A DNA stretch of 17,826 nt, from contig DCBP01000098.1 of assembly GCA_002314055.1 (NCBI GenBank), forward strand, positions 1 through 17,826, given 5' to 3'. The DNA is from Prevotella sp. UBA1104 (GTDB taxonomy: Bacteria; Bacteroidota; Bacteroidia; Bacteroidales; Bacteroidaceae). The translations under genes and the position numbers were made by a program. Shown here in pieces: positions 1-6,010 of this stretch. The notes under the pieces are model-generated. The model had not been told where the DNA came from, made no database searches, and saw only the letters and a program-made list of their open reading frames with translations. Within the stretch, counting starts at the first letter, position 1; each line of letters starts with the position of its first letter.

Positions 1-97
1 AGAACAATGCTATCTGGCTCTCTGCTGAACCAGTATCAGAGTTAGACTTTCCGTACTGTCCAAAGATCTCTTGTTTTTTAGCTTGATCTAAATACAT
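1..97 (-). CDS. rpsO: 30S ribosomal protein S15 (5' end only, cut by window edge)
   Basis: The reverse strand from the ATG at 95-97 reads 32 complete codons before the window ends, beginning MYLDQAKKQEIFGQYGKSNS and continuing DTGSAESQIALF. This is the conserved amino end of bacterial S15 (the S-D-TGS-E-QI-LF signature), the small-subunit protein that binds the 16S rRNA central domain early in assembly. Full S15 is about 89 residues, so roughly two thirds lies outside the window. A good Bacteroidota promoter lies about 45 bp upstream and the leader is A-rich with no Shine-Dalgarno sequence, which is normal for the group. Identification is firm although only the first third is visible. Confidence 0.93.
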   Translation of the reverse strand, partial: MYLDQAKKQEIFGQYGKSNSDTGSAESQIALF

Positions 98-140
98 TGT
101 TTTGTTTTGTTTAATTGTTATTAAATGCTTAAAGCGGCTG

Positions 141-169
141 CAAAGGTACGAATATTATTTTATTTACAA
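141..169 (-). promoter_or_regulatory. Promoter for rpsO
   Basis: On the reverse strand a TACCTTTG element (plus-strand positions 141-148) matches the Bacteroidota -7 consensus TAnnTTTG. A TTG (167-169) lies 18 bp upstream as the -33 element, one base short of the usual 19-21 bp spacing. It would give a leader of roughly 40 nt before the rpsO ATG. Motif match only; the transcription start was not tested. Confidence 0.65.
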
Positions 170-220
170 TGATTTATGTTGCCAACATCTGCATATTTTA
201 ATATTCTTTCACTGTTCAGA

Positions 221-910
221 CTATAGTTTGAACCTGTATCCGGCACTGAACGAGAAGACGCAGCTCTTGCCAGTGTCAATTTTACTGTATACTTTTGTCA
301 GTCCGATATTGTATCTGGCGTCGAGGATTACGTTCATATATTCGTAGGAAATGCCGATAGGGATAGAGAAATCAAACTTCTTTACGTTTATGTCGCCTTT
401 CAGTTTCGTTACGTTTTCGGTTGAGGCATTCCCGTCCTCGCCTCTTACGAATGAGATAGAAGTCATTTCCGTCTTTGCCTTTATATTGAAGCCGAACTGA
501 GCCCCAATCTTGAAGGCGAGGTTTCTTGCACCATATATGCTGAGCATAACCGGCACGTTAACATAGTCAATCTTGTTCTTTATGTCGCGTGTCTCGCTCC
601 ATTTCTTTGTCGTAATGTCGTGTGCTTCAGTGTAGTCGTCGTATTTGTCGCCCTGCTGCGAGTAGAAAGCTCCGGCAGACACGGCGAGAGCGTTTGTAAG
701 TTGGTATTCCAGGTCGACCCCAGCCATCATTCCCGGCAGGTATTTAGGCGACAGCGAGAAGCCATCGGCAACCATCAGGTCATCGCCGCTCAGTTTAGCG
801 AGAGTTACTCCGAGTCTTGGGATTATGGAAAAAGTTCCGGCTTCAGGTTGTGCGAGGGTGCTTACTGTGATGGTAAGTACGGCAATAATTGTAAGTATTA
901 TCCTTTTCAT
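221..910 (-). CDS. Outer-membrane beta-barrel protein (PorT/OMP_b-brl_2-like), secreted
   Basis: A 229-residue protein. The start chosen is the ATG at 908-910, giving MKRIILTIIAVLTITVSTLA followed by QPEAG: a two-residue basic head, a hydrophobic core and an A-Q cleavage site at about residue 20-21. The open frame runs on to 1153, but that extension is low-complexity A/T-rich sequence and would overlap the start of typA, so it is not coding. The mature part alternates polar and hydrophobic residues as in a small 8-10 strand barrel and has the typical pattern GVDLEYQLTNALAVSAGAFY. The end is FSFSAGYRFKL, aromatic and hydrophobic like other outer-membrane barrels. Bacteroidota encode many such proteins of unknown ligand; I cannot assign a specific role. 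It is divergent from typA. Its own promoter is unclear: a TTG at about 946-948 on this strand is followed 19 bp later only by a poor -7 match. Confidence 0.8.
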   Translation of the reverse strand: MKRIILTIIAVLTITVSTLAQPEAGTFSIIPRLGVTLAKLSGDDLMVADGFSLSPKYLPGMMAGVDLEYQLTNALAVSAGAFYSQQGDKYDDYTEAHDITTKKWSETRDIKNKIDYVNVPVMLSIYGARNLAFKIGAQFGFNIKAKTEMTSISFVRGEDGNASTENVTKLKGDINVKKFDFSIPIGISYEYMNVILDARYNIGLTKVYSKIDTGKSCVFSFSAGYRFKL

Positions 911-1030
911 ATCTATTGAAAATATTTTATTGTAATATATGTTTTTGTCAAAAAACGTGGAATCGGCAGAAATATTGTATGGATATATGTTAATATTATA
1001 AGGTGAAAGTAAATAAATCGGCAGGTTACA

Positions 1031-1061
1031 CTTGTTATGTAAATTAAAAACACTAACTTTG
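1031..1061 (+). promoter_or_regulatory. Promoter for typA
   Basis: CTTG at 1031-1034 and TAACTTTG at 1054-1061 are separated by 19 bp, a close match to the Bacteroidota housekeeping promoter (TTTG, 19-21 bp, TAnnTTTG). The predicted start of transcription is near 1067, leaving a leader of about 20 nt before the typA ATG, with a short AAGG (1076-1079) about 6 bp before the start. Confidence 0.75.
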
Positions 1062-1085
1062 CACCCATATTTTTTAAGGTAAATT

Positions 1086-2888
1086 ATGCAAGATATTAGA
1101 AACATTGCGATTATTGCCCACGTAGACCATGGTAAGACTACATTGGTGGACAAGATGATGTTGGCCGGAAACCTCTTCCGTGACGGAAAGGATTTGAGCG
1201 GTCAGGTGTTGGATAACAATGACTTGGAGCGCGAGCGAGGAATCACCATCCTCTCAAAGAACGTTTCAATTAACTGGAAAGGTACTAAAATCAATATTAT
1301 AGACACTCCGGGACACTCCGATTTCGGTGGTGAGGTGGAGCGCGTGCTCAATATGGCAGACGGATGCCTGCTGCTTGTCGATGCCTTTGAAGGACCGATG
1401 CCGCAGACACGTTTCGTATTGCAGAAGGCTCTGCAGATTGGACTGAAGCCAATCGTTGTGGTAAACAAGGTTGATAAACCGAACTGTCGTCCGGAGGAAG
1501 TTTACGAAATGGTGTTCGACCTGATGTTCTCTCTTAATGCAACAGAAGATCAGCTCGACTTCCCGGTTGTTTACGGAAGTGCAAAGAACGGCTGGATGAG
1601 CGAGGACTTTAACAAGCCGACAGACAATATCGACTATCTGCTCGACAAGATTGTTGAGGTTATCCCGGCGCCGAAGGTTCTCGAGGGAACTCCTCAGATG
1701 CTTATCACCAGCTTAGACTATTCAAGCTATACGGGACGTATCGCTGTGGGACGCGTTCACCGCGGAACTTTGAAGGATGGAATGAACGTTACCATCGCCC
1801 ACCGCGACGGAACGATGGAGAAGACTAAAATCAAGGAACTCGACACGTTTGAGGGAATGGGCCACAACAAGACGGATGAGGTAAAGAGTGGTGACATCTG
1901 TGCCGTTGTCGGTCTTGAGAACTTCGAAATCGGTGATACTATCTGCGACTTCGAGAATCCGGAGCCACTGCCTCCTATTGCCATCGACGAGCCTACGATG
2001 AGTATGCTCTTCATGATCAACGACTCGCCGTTCTTCGGACGTGAGGGAAAATTCGTTACCAGCCGCCATATCAGCGACCGATTGAAGAAGGAACTGGAGA
2101 AGAACCTTGCACTGCGTGTTGAGCCTTTTGAAAATTCTACAGATAAATGGATTGTCAGTGGACGTGGTGTGCTGCATCTCTCGGTGCTCATCGAGACTAT
2201 GCGCCGCGAGGGCTATGAGCTTCAGGTCGGTCAGCCACAGGTTATCTACAAGGAGATTGACGGAGTGAAGTGTGAGCCTATTGAGGAACTGACCATCAAC
2301 GTTCCGGAGGAGTTCGCAAGTAAGATGATTGATATGGTAACGCGCCGCAAGGGAGAGATGACATCAATGCAGAACCTTGGCGACCGTGTGGATATCGAGT
2401 TCGACATCCCTTCACGCGGTATTATCGGCTTGCGTACCAATGTGCTTACTGCTTCTCAGGGGGAGGCTATCATGGCACACCGCTATAAGGAGTATCAGCC
2501 ATACAAGGGCGAGATTACACGTCGTATGAACGGTAGTATGATTGCTATGGAAACCGGTACGGCATACGCTTATTCTATCGATAAGCTGCAAGACCGCGGT
2601 AAGTTCTTCATCGATCCGGGCGAAGAAGTTTATAGCGGTGAAGTAGTGGGCGAGCACGTTCACGACAACGACCTCGTGGTAAACGTAACAAAGGCAAAGC
2701 AGCTTACCAATACACGTGCCAGCGGTTCCGACGACAAGGCACGTATCGTTCCGCGTACTGTTCTCTCTCTTGAAGAGGCTCTTGAGTATATCAAGGAGGA
2801 TGAGTGTGTAGAGGTTACTCCGAAGAGCATGCGTATGCGTAAGCTCGTGCTCGACCACTTGGAGCGTAAGCGTTCCAACAAGGATTAA
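1086..2888 (+). CDS. typA: Translational GTPase TypA/BipA
   Basis: A 600-residue ribosome-associated GTPase related to EF-G and LepA. It acts in the cytoplasm and is linked to 50S assembly and stress or cold growth in other bacteria. The GTP-binding motifs are intact: P-loop AHVDHGKTT (residues 11-19), RERGITI of switch I (49-55), DTPGH (73-77), NKVD (127-130) and SAK (165-167). They are followed by the EF-Tu domain 2-like barrel, an EF-G domain V-like region and the BipA C-terminal domain with RGIIGLR and the DDKARIVPRTVLSLEEALEY stretch. The length matches the family (about 600). The start at 1086 fits the conserved MQDIRNIAIIAHVDHGK amino end and lies just behind a good promoter. It stands alone, closed by a strong terminator. 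Very confident. Confidence 0.97.
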   Translation: MQDIRNIAIIAHVDHGKTTLVDKMMLAGNLFRDGKDLSGQVLDNNDLERERGITILSKNVSINWKGTKINIIDTPGHSDFGGEVERVLNMADGCLLLVDAFEGPMPQTRFVLQKALQIGLKPIVVVNKVDKPNCRPEEVYEMVFDLMFSLNATEDQLDFPVVYGSAKNGWMSEDFNKPTDNIDYLLDKIVEVIPAPKVLEGTPQMLITSLDYSSYTGRIAVGRVHRGTLKDGMNVTIAHRDGTMEKTKIKELDTFEGMGHNKTDEVKSGDICAVVGLENFEIGDTICDFENPEPLPPIAIDEPTMSMLFMINDSPFFGREGKFVTSRHISDRLKKELEKNLALRVEPFENSTDKWIVSGRGVLHLSVLIETMRREGYELQVGQPQVIYKEIDGVKCEPIEELTINVPEEFASKMIDMVTRRKGEMTSMQNLGDRVDIEFDIPSRGIIGLRTNVLTASQGEAIMAHRYKEYQPYKGEITRRMNGSMIAMETGTAYAYSIDKLQDRGKFFIDPGEEVYSGEVVGEHVHDNDLVVNVTKAKQLTNTRASGSDDKARIVPRTVLSLEEALEYIKEDECVEVTPKSMRMRKLVLDHLERKRSNKD

Positions 2889-2920
2889 TCAAATATATAC
2901 AGAGACTGTATGTTGCTATA

Positions 2921-2964
2921 AAAGGTGTTGATGGGAGCCAAGTGCTCCAATCACACCTTTTTTT
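2921..2964 (+). terminator. Rho-independent terminator of typA
   Basis: An imperfect stem pairs AAAGGTGTTGATGGGAGC (2921-2938) with GCTCCAATCACACCTTT (2944-2960), with a small bulge and a five-base loop. It ends in a run of seven T (2958-2964). It begins 32 bp after the typA stop codon and separates typA from the MATE gene. Confidence 0.85.
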
Positions 2965-3033
2965 CTTTATGTTAGCATTTTGGACCATAGGGAGAGGATG
3001 CTAAATACGAATGATATAATAATGATATAAAGG

Positions 3034-4335
3034 ATGACGCAGATAAACAGAAAGATACTGCATATTGCGCTGCCCGCAATCGTGAGCAACATTACGGTGC
3101 CGTTGCTGGGACTTGTGGATGTTTCCATCGTGGGACATCTCGGAGATACGGCATATATCGGTGCGATTGCCGTAGGAGGAATGATATTCAATGTGATGTA
3201 TTGGCTCTTCGGCTTCTTGCGTATGGGCACGAGCGGTATTACATCACAGTCGTATGGCAGACGCGACCTCCCGGAAGTGGTGCGCCTCCTTGTGCGTTCA
3301 CTTGGTGTGGGGTGGGCGGTAGCGTTCTTGATGATACTCCTGCAGGTTCCATTGCGCGACTTTGCACTATTCATAATGGAACCTACGGAAAGCGTAAGGC
3401 ATTATGCCGAACTTTATTTTAATATTCTGATTTGGGGAGCCCCGGCAACGCTCGGACTTTACAGTTTTACGGGCTGGTTTATTGGAATGCAGAATTCAAG
3501 GTTGCCGATGGCAATTGCCATTACGCAGAATGTGGTAAATATAGTGGCGAGCCTCGTTCTTGTTTTTTGCTTGGGACTAAAGGTTGAGGGCGTTGCGCTC
3601 GGCACGCTCGTGGCTCAGTATGCCGGTTTGTTTATAGCTTTCGGTGCGTGGTTTTCGGTATACGGCAGACTGCGGAAGTATTTCTGCAGAATTGATTTGT
3701 TCGGTTGGAGTCAGATGAAAGGATTTCTGAGTGTAAACCGCGACATATTCTTGCGTACTCTCTGTTTGATAAGCGTCATGTTGTTTTTTACGTCAGCCGG
3801 TTCGTGGCAGGGAGAAACGATACTTGCTGTCAATACCCTGCTTATGCAGTTTTATATGATATTCTCCTATATTATGGACGGTTTTGCTTATGCCGGCGAA
3901 GCAATAAGCGGCAAGTATTATGGTGCCGGAAACAAGGTGGGACTAAGTGCTGCCGTAAGGCATCTCTTTGGTTGGGGAGCTGTAATGACAGTTGCCTTTA
4001 CCTTATTATATATAATAGGCGGCAATGCCTTCCTCTCGTTACTAACGGACGATAAAATAGTAATAGCTGCTGCAGGTAGCTATTTCTATTGGGCTGCATT
4101 GATACCGCTTGCGGGTGTGGCTGCATTTATATGGGACGGCATATACATAGGCTGCACGAAGACCCGCGGAATGCTCATTTCCATGTTCTTTTCAGCCATT
4201 ACGTTTTTTGCTGTATATTATTCCCTTCGCCAGTCGATGGACAACCATGGCTTATGGTTGGCTTTTATAATGTATATGGCGATGAGGGGATTTATGCAAA
4301 CCCTGATATGGAAAAACACCCGAGGTAAAGCATAA
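3034..4335 (+). CDS. MATE-family efflux transporter (DinF/NorM-like)
   Basis: A 433-residue inner-membrane protein made almost entirely of hydrophobic helices, consistent with the 12 membrane segments and two MatE half-repeats of the multidrug and toxic-compound extrusion family. The amino end carries family-typical sequence: INRKILHIALPAIVSN, then LGLVDVSIVGHLGDTAYIGA, then GTSGITSQSYGRRD. Later come FTGWFIGMQNSR and EAISGKYYGAG, resembling the DinF branch. Such proteins export cationic drugs or metabolites using Na+ or H+ gradients; the substrate cannot be read from sequence. The start at 3034 is the first Met after an in-frame TAA at 3028-3030; AAAGG immediately precedes it, too close to be a normal ribosome binding site. 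The upstream gap has only a weak promoter-like TTTG (2979-2982). It converges on luxS and its last codons form one arm of a shared hairpin. Confidence 0.93.
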   Translation: MTQINRKILHIALPAIVSNITVPLLGLVDVSIVGHLGDTAYIGAIAVGGMIFNVMYWLFGFLRMGTSGITSQSYGRRDLPEVVRLLVRSLGVGWAVAFLMILLQVPLRDFALFIMEPTESVRHYAELYFNILIWGAPATLGLYSFTGWFIGMQNSRLPMAIAITQNVVNIVASLVLVFCLGLKVEGVALGTLVAQYAGLFIAFGAWFSVYGRLRKYFCRIDLFGWSQMKGFLSVNRDIFLRTLCLISVMLFFTSAGSWQGETILAVNTLLMQFYMIFSYIMDGFAYAGEAISGKYYGAGNKVGLSAAVRHLFGWGAVMTVAFTLLYIIGGNAFLSLLTDDKIVIAAAGSYFYWAALIPLAGVAAFIWDGIYIGCTKTRGMLISMFFSAITFFAVYYSLRQSMDNHGLWLAFIMYMAMRGFMQTLIWKNTRGKA

Positions 4336-4347
4336 CTTTACTTCGGG
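4312..4347 (-). terminator. Hairpin between convergent MATE gene and luxS; terminator of mtnN-luxS
   Basis: CCCGAGGTAAAG (4319-4330) pairs with CTTTACTTCGGG (4336-4347), 12 bp with one G-T wobble, with a five-base loop holding the last bases of the MATE stop region. On the reverse strand the stem is followed by TGTTTTTC (4311-4318), so it acts as an intrinsic terminator for luxS 30 bp after its stop codon. On the forward strand there is no T run, so termination of the MATE transcript there is less certain. Confidence 0.75.
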
Positions 4348-4376
4348 CGTTGATATGTAATGAGCTGGACATCGCT

Positions 4377-4853
4377 TTATTCCGGATAAACGAGATTCTC
4401 CTCTTTGATATTGCAGAGGGTTGCAAGATATTTCTTAGCTTCCCAACGTGCCATCGGCAGGTCGTGGAGCAACCAGTTACCACAGTCTTTTGGCGCTGCT
4501 CCAGGGATATCGCCGGTGAAGTCGGCAACAAACTGGAATGTACGTTTCATCAGTTCCACGATGTCCTTCGATTCATAGTCGCCTTTGACGAGAAGATAGT
4601 TTCCGGTCAGACATCCCATTGGTCCCCAATATACTATACGCTCTTTCCATTCCTCATCGTTGCGCAGATAAGTTGCGGCAAGATGTTCAATAGTGTGCAG
4701 TGCTCCAGGGTGAACAACAGGTTCGCGGTTGGGAGCCTTCATGCGGATGTCGAAAGTTGTAACCACCTCGCCGCCAACTTCATCCTTGCGTGATACGTAG
4801 ATGCCGGGCAGCAGCTTTTCGTGGTTGATTGTAAAGCTTGGTATTTTTTTCAT
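4377..4853 (-). CDS. luxS: S-ribosylhomocysteine lyase LuxS (AI-2 synthesis)
   Basis: A 158-residue cytosolic metalloenzyme that cleaves S-ribosylhomocysteine into homocysteine and DPD, the precursor of autoinducer AI-2. The metal-binding set is present: the HTIEH motif gives His53 and His57 with Glu56 as the acid/base, and Cys124 lies in PKDCGNWLLHDLP. The second catalytic Cys81 is in GPMGCLTGNYL. Length and order match the family, with no missing key residue. The start at 4853 gives the usual short basic amino end before the FTINHEKLLPGIYVSR stretch. It is the second gene of a unit with mtnN, 111 bp downstream of it; that gap contains a run of nine C and degenerate 18-bp repeats. In this pathway MtnN makes the substrate for LuxS, so the linkage is functional. 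Confidence 0.97.
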   Translation of the reverse strand: MKKIPSFTINHEKLLPGIYVSRKDEVGGEVVTTFDIRMKAPNREPVVHPGALHTIEHLAATYLRNDEEWKERIVYWGPMGCLTGNYLLVKGDYESKDIVELMKRTFQFVADFTGDIPGAAPKDCGNWLLHDLPMARWEAKKYLATLCNIKEENLVYPE

Positions 4854-4882
4854 TGTTATTATTGTTTTTTCTGTAAGTTTTT

Positions 4883-4947
4883 GGAGTCCTGGGAGAACTG
4901 TGTACTCTGTGAGAACAGTGAACTCTGGGGGGGGGCTATGAGAACTG
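4883..4947. repeat. Degenerate 18-bp tandem repeats with a G9/C9 run, between mtnN and luxS
   Basis: On the plus strand the cores GGGAGAACTG (4891-4900), GTGAGAACAG (4909-4918) and ATGAGAACTG (4938-4947) recur, each preceded by a CTCT/CCT-like octamer. The first two are exactly 18 bp apart; the third is displaced by 11 bp because nine G (4927-4935) interrupt its unit. Read on the coding strand of the flanking genes it is a run of nine C in the mtnN-luxS leader. No protein frame of note runs through it: the only ATG (4953-4955 on the reverse strand) gives six codons. Confidence 0.7.
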
Positions 4948-4964
4948 TAAGCTCATGACTCTTT

Positions 4965-5648
4965 TTATATCGATTCCAGAAATTTCTTAGTTACATTAAA
5001 CGACCCGTTGGCAAGCCTTGCCCAGAAGTCGAAATATTGAGCCGCCTTGTTGTCCTTCAGAGGAATGTCGCTGATGATACGGAAGCTTACAAACGGCACG
5101 TGGTAAGTGTGGCAAGTTTGTGCAATAGAGCAGCTCTCCATATCCACAGCCTTTGCAGCAGGGAAATTGTCGAGAATCGTCTGCATTTTCTCCTTCGTGT
5201 TTACAAACCACTCGCCGCTTACGATAAGTCCGGCATGTACAGGTATGTCCGTCCCTAAGTTAACAGCCTTTTCTATCAGTTCTTTGGGAGCCTCAAATTT
5301 GGCAGGCATTCCGAGAATTTGTCCGAATTCACACTCGTCTCCACAATAAGCGTCATGATAGCAGTAGTCTGTGCCTACCACGACATCCGTTACGTTCATC
5401 TCTGTATCAGCGCCACCGGCAACGCCAGTGGATATTATCAGGTCCGGACAGAAACGGTCAATCATTTCCACCGTTCCAATTGTAGAGTTAACCTTTCCTA
5501 TGCCACATTTCTGTATCACGATTTCCTTTTCTCCGATGTTTCCGATAACGAAGTCTTTGTGGTGATAGCGTTCAACGGTAGCGTCGGAGAGTAGCGACTT
5601 CAGTTGCACGAACTCTTTGTCCATGGCAACAATGATTCCAATCTTCAT
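4965..5648 (-). CDS. mtnN: 5'-methylthioadenosine/S-adenosylhomocysteine nucleosidase
   Basis: A 227-residue cytosolic nucleosidase that removes adenine from S-adenosylhomocysteine, methylthioadenosine and 5'-deoxyadenosine. It relieves product inhibition of methyl transfer and supplies S-ribosylhomocysteine to LuxS. It opens MKIGIIVAMDKEF with the catalytic Glu12. It contains STGVAGG (73-79), the AVDMES purine/ribose site with Met170 and Glu171, and SDIPL with the catalytic Asp194. These match the residues known from the E. coli enzyme (Glu12, Glu174, Asp197). The length is typical of the family (about 230). The start at 5648 is fixed by the conserved amino end and by a promoter about 24 bp upstream, so the leader is very short and leaves no room for a riboswitch. 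It is the first gene of the mtnN-luxS unit. Confidence 0.96.
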   Translation of the reverse strand: MKIGIIVAMDKEFVQLKSLLSDATVERYHHKDFVIGNIGEKEIVIQKCGIGKVNSTIGTVEMIDRFCPDLIISTGVAGGADTEMNVTDVVVGTDYCYHDAYCGDECEFGQILGMPAKFEAPKELIEKAVNLGTDIPVHAGLIVSGEWFVNTKEKMQTILDNFPAAKAVDMESCSIAQTCHTYHVPFVSFRIISDIPLKDNKAAQYFDFWARLANGSFNVTKKFLESI

Positions 5649-5671
5649 AAATGCAATATTTGTTTTGGCTG

Positions 5672-5702
5672 CAAATTTATATAAAAATGTCGATATATAG
5701 AA
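5672..5702 (-). promoter_or_regulatory. Promoter for mtnN-luxS
   Basis: On the reverse strand TAAATTTG (plus-strand 5672-5679) is a full match to the TAnnTTTG -7 element. The -33 position 20 bp upstream has TTC (5700-5702), a one-base departure from TTG. The leader before the mtnN ATG would be under 25 nt. Confidence 0.6.
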
Positions 5703-5758
5703 GTGTATGCCCCAAAAACAGTATGTTGCCCCATAAGTTATTTCACCTTATTCTTTTT

Positions 5759-5872
5759 TCATAGTAGGTGCGGTGTCTCACCGCACAAAGAGTACGGTTA
5801 TAGCATTTCCATTTAAAATAACCATAATGTTCTTGCTACTGTGTGGTGAGACACCGCACCTACTACTATGAA
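5759..5872. repeat. Large inverted repeat of two self-complementary arms (REP/BIME- or MITE-like)
   Basis: The left arm (5759-5787) and right arm (about 5840-5872) are inverted copies of TAGGTGCGGTGTCTCACC plus flanks; the right arm has three extra bases (a second TAG) and one substitution. Each arm is itself a hairpin: GTGCGGTG and CACCGCAC around TCT on the left, GTGTGGTG and CACCGCAC around AGA on the right. About 52 bp separate the arms, with a smaller inner GGTTAT/ATAACC pair (5795-5800 and 5817-5822). Neither end has a T run, so it is not a plain terminator. The form resembles REP/BIME units or a small non-coding inverted-repeat element. It lies in the 362-bp gap between susD and mtnN (5649-6010), which otherwise holds the mtnN promoter and the susD terminator. 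Confidence 0.8.
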
Positions 5873-5956
5873 CATCTTTTATTTATAATCAGAAATGTCA
5901 TTTTCAACCGTATAGATCGAACTTTTTCCACCATATTTTTATACTCGGTGCGTAAT

Positions 5957-5995
5957 TTAATCCCTTAGGACTCTCTTATAGATCTAAGGGATTAA
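5957..5995 (-). terminator. Stem-loop after susD, probable operon terminator
   Basis: TTAATCCCTTAG (5957-5968) and CTAAGGGATTAA (5984-5995) form a perfect 12-bp stem around a 15-base loop, starting 15 bp after the susD stop codon. There is no clear T run after it on the reverse strand, so it may act as a terminator of the susCD transcript or mainly protect its 3' end. Confidence 0.65.
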
Positions 5996-6010
5996 TTGAT
6001 AATGAGATTT

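Noticed and set aside
210..240. Imperfect hairpin around the stop codon of the outer-membrane protein (GTTCAAAC-TATA-GTCTGAAC on the reverse strand)
   Set aside because: It has one mismatch in eight, no T run after it, and overlaps the coding end; too weak to call a terminator.
911..1153. Extension of the outer-membrane protein frame upstream to 1153 on the reverse strand
   Set aside because: It would overlap the typA start and promoter, is A/T-rich and low in complexity, and would bury the clear signal peptide that starts at 910.
1722..2191. Long reverse-strand open frames of 144-151 codons inside typA
   Set aside because: They are shadows of the conserved typA coding frame, with no recognisable domain and no promoter; the same holds for similar reverse frames inside yfhO (12725-13303, 14090-14755) and fkp.
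5649..5671. SAM or SAH riboswitch in front of mtnN
   Set aside because: The likely promoter leaves under 25 nt of leader, too short for any known riboswitch, and no conserved core is visible.
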